DNA from: Hyphomicrobiales bacterium
GTDB lineage: Bacteria; Pseudomonadota; Alphaproteobacteria; Rhizobiales; Xanthobacteraceae
Length of the DNA: 64,000 bases
Reading direction: 5' to 3'
NCBI GenBank assembly: GCA_021732215.1
Contig: JAKFVL010000021.1
Span: 15,001-79,000, forward strand
A program made the position numbers and the translations under genes. Positions 60,665-64,000 of the stretch are shown piece by piece. How positions within the stretch are numbered: position 1 is the first letter of the stretch; every line of letters begins with the position of its first letter. Below the pieces are notes generated by a model. It saw only the letters and a program-made list of their open reading frames with translations. It ran no database searches and was not told where the DNA came from.

Positions 60665-61237
60665 ATGACCAAGAAGTTCCTTGCGTCTACAGCTCTCGTG
60701 TTCGCTCTCGCGGCCGCGCCTGCGCTTGCGCAGGACAAAATGTCGCCGTCGTCACCTCCGGCTGCGCCTGCGGCATCGGGTACTGCGATCACCGCACCGG
60801 CGAGTGGCCAGTGGCGCACATCGAAGCTGATCGGCGTCGACGTCTATAACAATAACGACGAGAAGATCGGCGACATCAGCGAGTTGATTTCCGACGCGAA
60901 CGGCAAGATCGATACCGTCGTGATCGGCGTCGGCGGCTTCCTTGGCCTCGGCCAGTCCGATGTTGCGGTGAAGTTCGATCAGCTCAAGTTTGTGAATGAG
61001 CCGGTCGCGCCGAAGGCGGCGTCAAATACGGCGAGCGGAGGTGCTGCTGGAAACGCGATGAATCCGCGCCCGTCGTCGAGCACCGTCGGTACCTCGACGG
61101 CGGCGACTGCATCGGCCGAGCCGCGGATGTATCCGGACCATGCGGTGTTCAACGCCACCAAGGAGCAGCTGAAGGCGATGCCGCAGTTCAAATACTCGCA
61201 GTCCACTGCAAGCTCTGCGCCGGCTTCGAGCAAGTAA
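60665..61237 (+). CDS. Exported PRC-barrel domain protein
   Basis: A 190-residue protein: signal peptide (FLASTALVFALAAAPALAQD), a Pro/Ser linker, then one PRC-barrel (about 55-120, WRTSKLIGVDVYNNNDEKIG, LISDANGKIDTVVIGVGGFL) and a low-complexity Ala/Ser tail. PRC-barrels bind partner proteins or RNA; role here unknown, perhaps stress. GGAGGATTT lies before ATG 60665. Two direct repeats (CACAGTTTGGCGCAA / GCAGTTTGTCGCAA, 60526-60561) lie upstream of its EcfG-like promoter. A terminator follows. Confidence 0.85.
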   Translation: MTKKFLASTALVFALAAAPALAQDKMSPSSPPAAPAASGTAITAPASGQWRTSKLIGVDVYNNNDEKIGDISELISDANGKIDTVVIGVGGFLGLGQSDVAVKFDQLKFVNEPVAPKAASNTASGGAAGNAMNPRPSSSTVGTSTAATASAEPRMYPDHAVFNATKEQLKAMPQFKYSQSTASSAPASSK

Positions 61238-61306
61238 CGACGCTTAAGGTCCGCCGGCTGTCCCCCGGTCGCGCAAGCGATTGAATATGCCGTGTGCGGA
61301 TCGCAA

Positions 61307-61341
61307 GCGGCCCAGAGCGCAAGCTCTGGGCCGTTTTGTTT
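61307..61341. terminator. Bidirectional rho-independent terminator
   Basis: Stem GGCCCAGAGC-GCAA-GCTCTGGGCC followed by TTTTGTTTT, between the convergent PRC-barrel and gltD genes. The minus-strand reading lacks an equally strong T tract, so it is mainly for the plus strand. Confidence 0.85.
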
Positions 61342-61357
61342 TGTGGATGCAACAGGA

Positions 61358-62809
61358 TTAGCCGGGCAGGGTGCTCGAACCCATCAGATACTGGTCGATG
61401 GCGCGGGCGCAGACGCGGCCTTCGCGAATAGCCCAGACCACGAGCGATTGGCCGCGGCGCATATCGCCGGCGGAGAACACCTTCGCCACCGAAGTCTGAT
61501 AGTCGCTCATGTTGGCGCGAACGTTGCCGCGCTGGTCGAGATCGACGCCGAGGCTCTTCAGCAGACCCTCGTGCACCGGATGCACGAAGCCCATCGCCAG
61601 CAGCACGAGATCGGCCTCCAGTTCGAACTCCGTGCCGGGCATCGGCTGGAATTTCGCGTCGACCTGAATGCCGTGCAGCTTCCTCACCTTGCCGTTTTCA
61701 CCGGTGAACTTCTGCGTCAGCACCGCGAACTCGCGCTTGGCGCCTTCCTGATGCGACGACGAGGTCCGCATCTTGAGCGGCCAGTTCGGCCAGGTCAGCA
61801 GCTTGTTTTCCTTCTCGGGCGGCTCCGGCATGATCTCGAGCTGCGTCACCGACGTCGCACCATGGCGTACCGAGGTGCCGATGCAGTCCGAACCGGTGTC
61901 GCCGCCGCCGATCACGACGACGTTTTTGCCGTTGGCGAGAATGTCCTTCACATCGCCGAGCGGCTCGTGGCTGACGCGGCGATTTTGCTGAGGCAGGAAA
62001 TCCATCGCGTAGTGGATACCGTCGAGATCGCGGCCCGGGATCGGCAGGTCGCGCGGCGCTTCCGCGCCGCCGGTGAGCGCGATCGCGTCGTACTCTTTCA
62101 ACAGTTGTTGCGGATCGACCGAGCCCTTCGCACCGACATGGGCGTTGTAGTGGAAGGTGACGCCTTCGGCCTCCATCTGCGCGATGCGGCGGTCGATGAT
62201 GTCCTTTTCCATCTTGAAGTCGGGAATGCCGTAACGAAGCAGTCCGCCGGCCTTGGCGAATTTCTCGTAGACGTGCACGTCGTGGCCGGCGCGAGCGAGC
62301 TGCTGTGCGCAAGCGAGGCCTGCGGGGCCGGAGCCGATCACGGCGACCTTCTTGCCGGTCTTCTCGGCGGCAATTTCAGGCTTCAGCCAGCCTGAGTCCC
62401 AGGCCTTGTCGACAATGGCGCACTCGATGGTTTTGATCGTGACGGGGTTGTCGTCGATGTTGAGCGTGCACGACGCTTCGCAGGGCGCGGGGCAGATGCG
62501 GCCGGTAAATTCGGGGAAGTTGTTGGTCGAATGCAGGTTGCGCGACGCCTCTTCCCAGTTGCCGCTGTAGACGAGGTCGTTCCAGTCCGGGATCTGGTTG
62601 TTGACCGGACAGCCGCTGGTGCCCGGCGCGAGCGAGCCGGTGCCGTGGCAATACGGAATGCCGCAATTCATGCAGCGCGCGGCTTGATCGCGGAGGTCTT
62701 TCTCGTTCAGCGGGACGACAAATTCCCTGTAGTCCTTGATGCGCTCGGCCACCGGCGCATAGACGCGGTCGTTGCGTTCGATTTCGAGAAAGCCAGTAAT
62801 CTTACCCAT
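61358..62809 (-). CDS. gltD: Glutamate synthase (NADPH) small subunit
   Basis: The beta subunit of GOGAT: passes electrons from NADPH through FAD to the large subunit for glutamate synthesis. The 483-residue protein has the N-terminal [4Fe-4S] clusters ([19 protein letters not shown]), FAD motif [31 protein letters not shown], and NADPH motif [16 protein letters not shown]. Of standard length. On the same strand as, and 58 bp after, a gene that separates it from gltB, so the three form one operon. Confidence 0.95.
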   Translation of the reverse strand: MGKITGFLEIERNDRVYAPVAERIKDYREFVVPLNEKDLRDQAARCMNCGIPYCHGTGSLAPGTSGCPVNNQIPDWNDLVYSGNWEEASRNLHSTNNFPEFTGRICPAPCEASCTLNIDDNPVTIKTIECAIVDKAWDSGWLKPEIAAEKTGKKVAVIGSGPAGLACAQQLARAGHDVHVYEKFAKAGGLLRYGIPDFKMEKDIIDRRIAQMEAEGVTFHYNAHVGAKGSVDPQQLLKEYDAIALTGGAEAPRDLPIPGRDLDGIHYAMDFLPQQNRRVSHEPLGDVKDILANGKNVVVIGGGDTGSDCIGTSVRHGATSVTQLEIMPEPPEKENKLLTWPNWPLKMRTSSSHQEGAKREFAVLTQKFTGENGKVRKLHGIQVDAKFQPMPGTEFELEADLVLLAMGFVHPVHEGLLKSLGVDLDQRGNVRANMSDYQTSVAKVFSAGDMRRGQSLVVWAIREGRVCARAIDQYLMGSSTLPG

Positions 62810-62867
62810 AAACCCGTCTCTTCAACTCAACATCCGGCCGCTCATGCGGATTGGAATGGTTCTCATA

Positions 62868-63470
62868 TCACGCTGCGCGGGTGATCTCTCGCAAAAAACC
62901 GCCTTCGCGGCCCGGACCGTGGCTTTGCTCGCTGGATTGTTGGCCAGGAGTGGCAGGGCGGCCGCACCGGCCGATGAAGTCCTCGGCCTCGCGCGCCGTC
63001 GCATCGATGCCGAGCGAGACGCCACGGCCAATGGCCGTGACCTGAACATCGCTTGCACGGGTCAAGCCGCTGGCGATCTGCTTCAATTGGCCGGCGTTCA
63101 GCGGCGGTGTCGCAACCGTCTCGACGAAGCCGTTGGCAACGACTGTGCCCTGCGCGTCCACGCTCGCGATGGTGTCACTGCCGGAGCGGAAAGCGACGGT
63201 TGCGGGCGCCGTCTCGCCGATCTTGAGGAATGCTTTTTCGGCGAGCTTGGCCTTCAGCACCAGCTTCGCCTCATTACCTTTGGAGCATACCAGCGCCAGC
63301 GAACGCCGCTCGCGCATGAAACCACCGCTCGCCAGCCTCAGCACGCGATCAGATGAATCGGTGCTGACGGAGCTTTCTGCCACCTGCGACCGGAAAAACA
63401 GATCGCTGCCGATCAGATAGGCGGGGATCACAGCCACCATCGCCGCTACCAGAACCTTTCCCGTATTCAC
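62868..63470 (-). CDS. Membrane-anchored hypothetical protein between gltB and gltD
   Basis: A 200-residue protein that I do not recognise. It begins at GTG 63470, which overlaps the gltB stop (GTGA), so it is translationally coupled. One N-terminal helix ([20 protein letters not shown]) is followed by an exported domain with a single Cys ([20 protein letters not shown]), [15 protein letters not shown] and [20 protein letters not shown], and a polar tail with [14 protein letters not shown]. Possibly a regulator or chaperone of glutamate synthase, an inference from place alone. Confidence 0.7.
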   Translation of the reverse strand: MNTGKVLVAAMVAVIPAYLIGSDLFFRSQVAESSVSTDSSDRVLRLASGGFMRERRSLALVCSKGNEAKLVLKAKLAEKAFLKIGETAPATVAFRSGSDTIASVDAQGTVVANGFVETVATPPLNAGQLKQIASGLTRASDVQVTAIGRGVSLGIDATAREAEDFIGRCGRPATPGQQSSEQSHGPGREGGFLREITRAA

Positions 63471-64000
63471 GCGCCGATCGCAATTTTGGGTTCTTCGGAC
63501 GCACGCGCCTTCATTTCCTTCAGCGCGCGGCGATACTCGACGGGCATGATTTTGCGGAACTTCGGCAGCCAGGTCTTCCAGTCGGCCAGGATCGCCGCCG
63601 CCCGCGCCGAGCCGGCGTATTTGGCGTGGCGCGAGATCAGCACGTGCAGCCGCTCGATGTCGGCTTCCAGCAGGTTGGCCATCACATCGACGCGGCCATG
63701 GGCCTCCAGATCGCCCGAGTGGTGATAGGTGTTGGCGTTGATCATTTCCTCCGACAACAGCGGTTCGAGTTCGACCATCGCCATGTTGCAGAGCTTGTCG
63801 AACTGGCCGTCCTCGTCGAGCACGTAGGCGATGCCGCCCGACATGCCGGCGGCGAAGTTGCGGCCGGTCTTGCCGAGTACGACGACGATGCCGCCAGTCA
63901 TGTATTCGCAGCAGTGATCGCCCGCGCCTTCGACGACGGCGACCGCGCCTGAGTTGCGCACGGCGAAACGCTCGCCGGCGACGCCACGGAAGTAGCACTC
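63467..64000 (-). CDS. gltB: Glutamate synthase (NADPH) large subunit, C-terminus only
   Basis: The last 177 residues of the GOGAT alpha subunit, the remainder being right of base 64000. The visible part is the GXGXG beta-helix domain ([57 protein letters not shown]) and the C-terminal tail. The upstream catalytic amidotransferase and FMN domains are off-window. Its TGA overlaps the GTG of the following unknown gene. Confidence 0.95.
   Translation of the reverse strand, partial: ECYFRGVAGERFAVRNSGAVAVVEGAGDHCCEYMTGGIVVVLGKTGRNFAAGMSGGIAYVLDEDGQFDKLCNMAMVELEPLLSEEMINANTYHHSGDLEAHGRVDVMANLLEADIERLHVLISRHAKYAGSARAAAILADWKTWLPKFRKIMPVEYRRALKEMKARASEEPKIAIGA

Overview
The window is chromosomal DNA of an alphaproteobacterium, most likely of the Bradyrhizobium/Afipia/Rhodopseudomonas group (Nitrobacteraceae). 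The evidence is the high-GC gene-dense layout, a eukaryote-type glutamine synthetase II (GSII), a homospermidine synthase next to a type III-fold ornithine decarboxylase, the 'catgatc...gatcatg' intergenic palindrome and other dispersed hairpin repeats, and Rhizobiales-type regulation (sigma-54/NtrC-like, EcfG-like and Zur-like sites). The genus cannot be fixed from the sequence alone. No insertion sequence, prophage, CRISPR array or rRNA was seen.

Layout. 0-12 kb is catabolic and all but one gene is on the minus strand: a cut GH13 alpha-glucosidase, a Zn alcohol dehydrogenase, a FAH-family hydrolase/GST/unknown cluster, an MBL-fold hydrolase, an SDR, an SDR-TetR operon with a strong promoter and palindromic operator, a GMC oxidoreductase and an aldehyde dehydrogenase. 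12.5-19 kb holds initiator tRNA-fMet, an atypical catalase-like protein and a nitrogen block (glnII, a divergent candidate gstI, glutaminase). 19-28 kb holds a thioredoxin-fold/six-hairpin protein, a phytanoyl-CoA-type dioxygenase, DUF2147, MATE and MFS transporters, two GNATs (one here), and a caspase-fold protein. 28-35.3 kb holds sodB, crcB, a split PGGP permease, and a zinc operon (His-rich microprotein, znuC, znuB, znuA, a COG0523 GTPase, a WD40-like protein) under a Zur-like site.

35.5-41 kb is a polyamine region (homospermidine synthase and ornithine decarboxylase, the latter behind a structured speF-like leader with a candidate attenuator). 41-52 kb holds an M3 peptidase, a DUF1007/NicO nickel-cobalt exporter pair, hemH, qmcA-nfeD, an HxlR/carboxymuconolactone-decarboxylase-like divergent pair, a KdsD-type isomerase and a large outer-membrane protein. 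52.5-54.4 kb is a repeat-rich, gene-poor stretch followed by a lower-GC two-gene cassette: a Panacea (DUF4065) protein overlapping a small two-helix membrane protein. This is the best candidate for a little-described system, a Panacea-type toxin-antitoxin pair. 54.5-64 kb holds DUF7662, galU, a MltB-type transglycosylase, a DUF459 SGNH-like protein with altered catalytic blocks, a TauD-type dioxygenase, a PRC-barrel stress protein, and gltD / an unknown membrane-anchored gene / gltB (cut by the window end).

Together the nitrogen genes (GSII, putative GstI, glutaminase, GOGAT) cover ammonia assimilation and release. The zinc and nickel/cobalt modules cover metal homeostasis. The ODC and homospermidine synthase genes make homospermidine.
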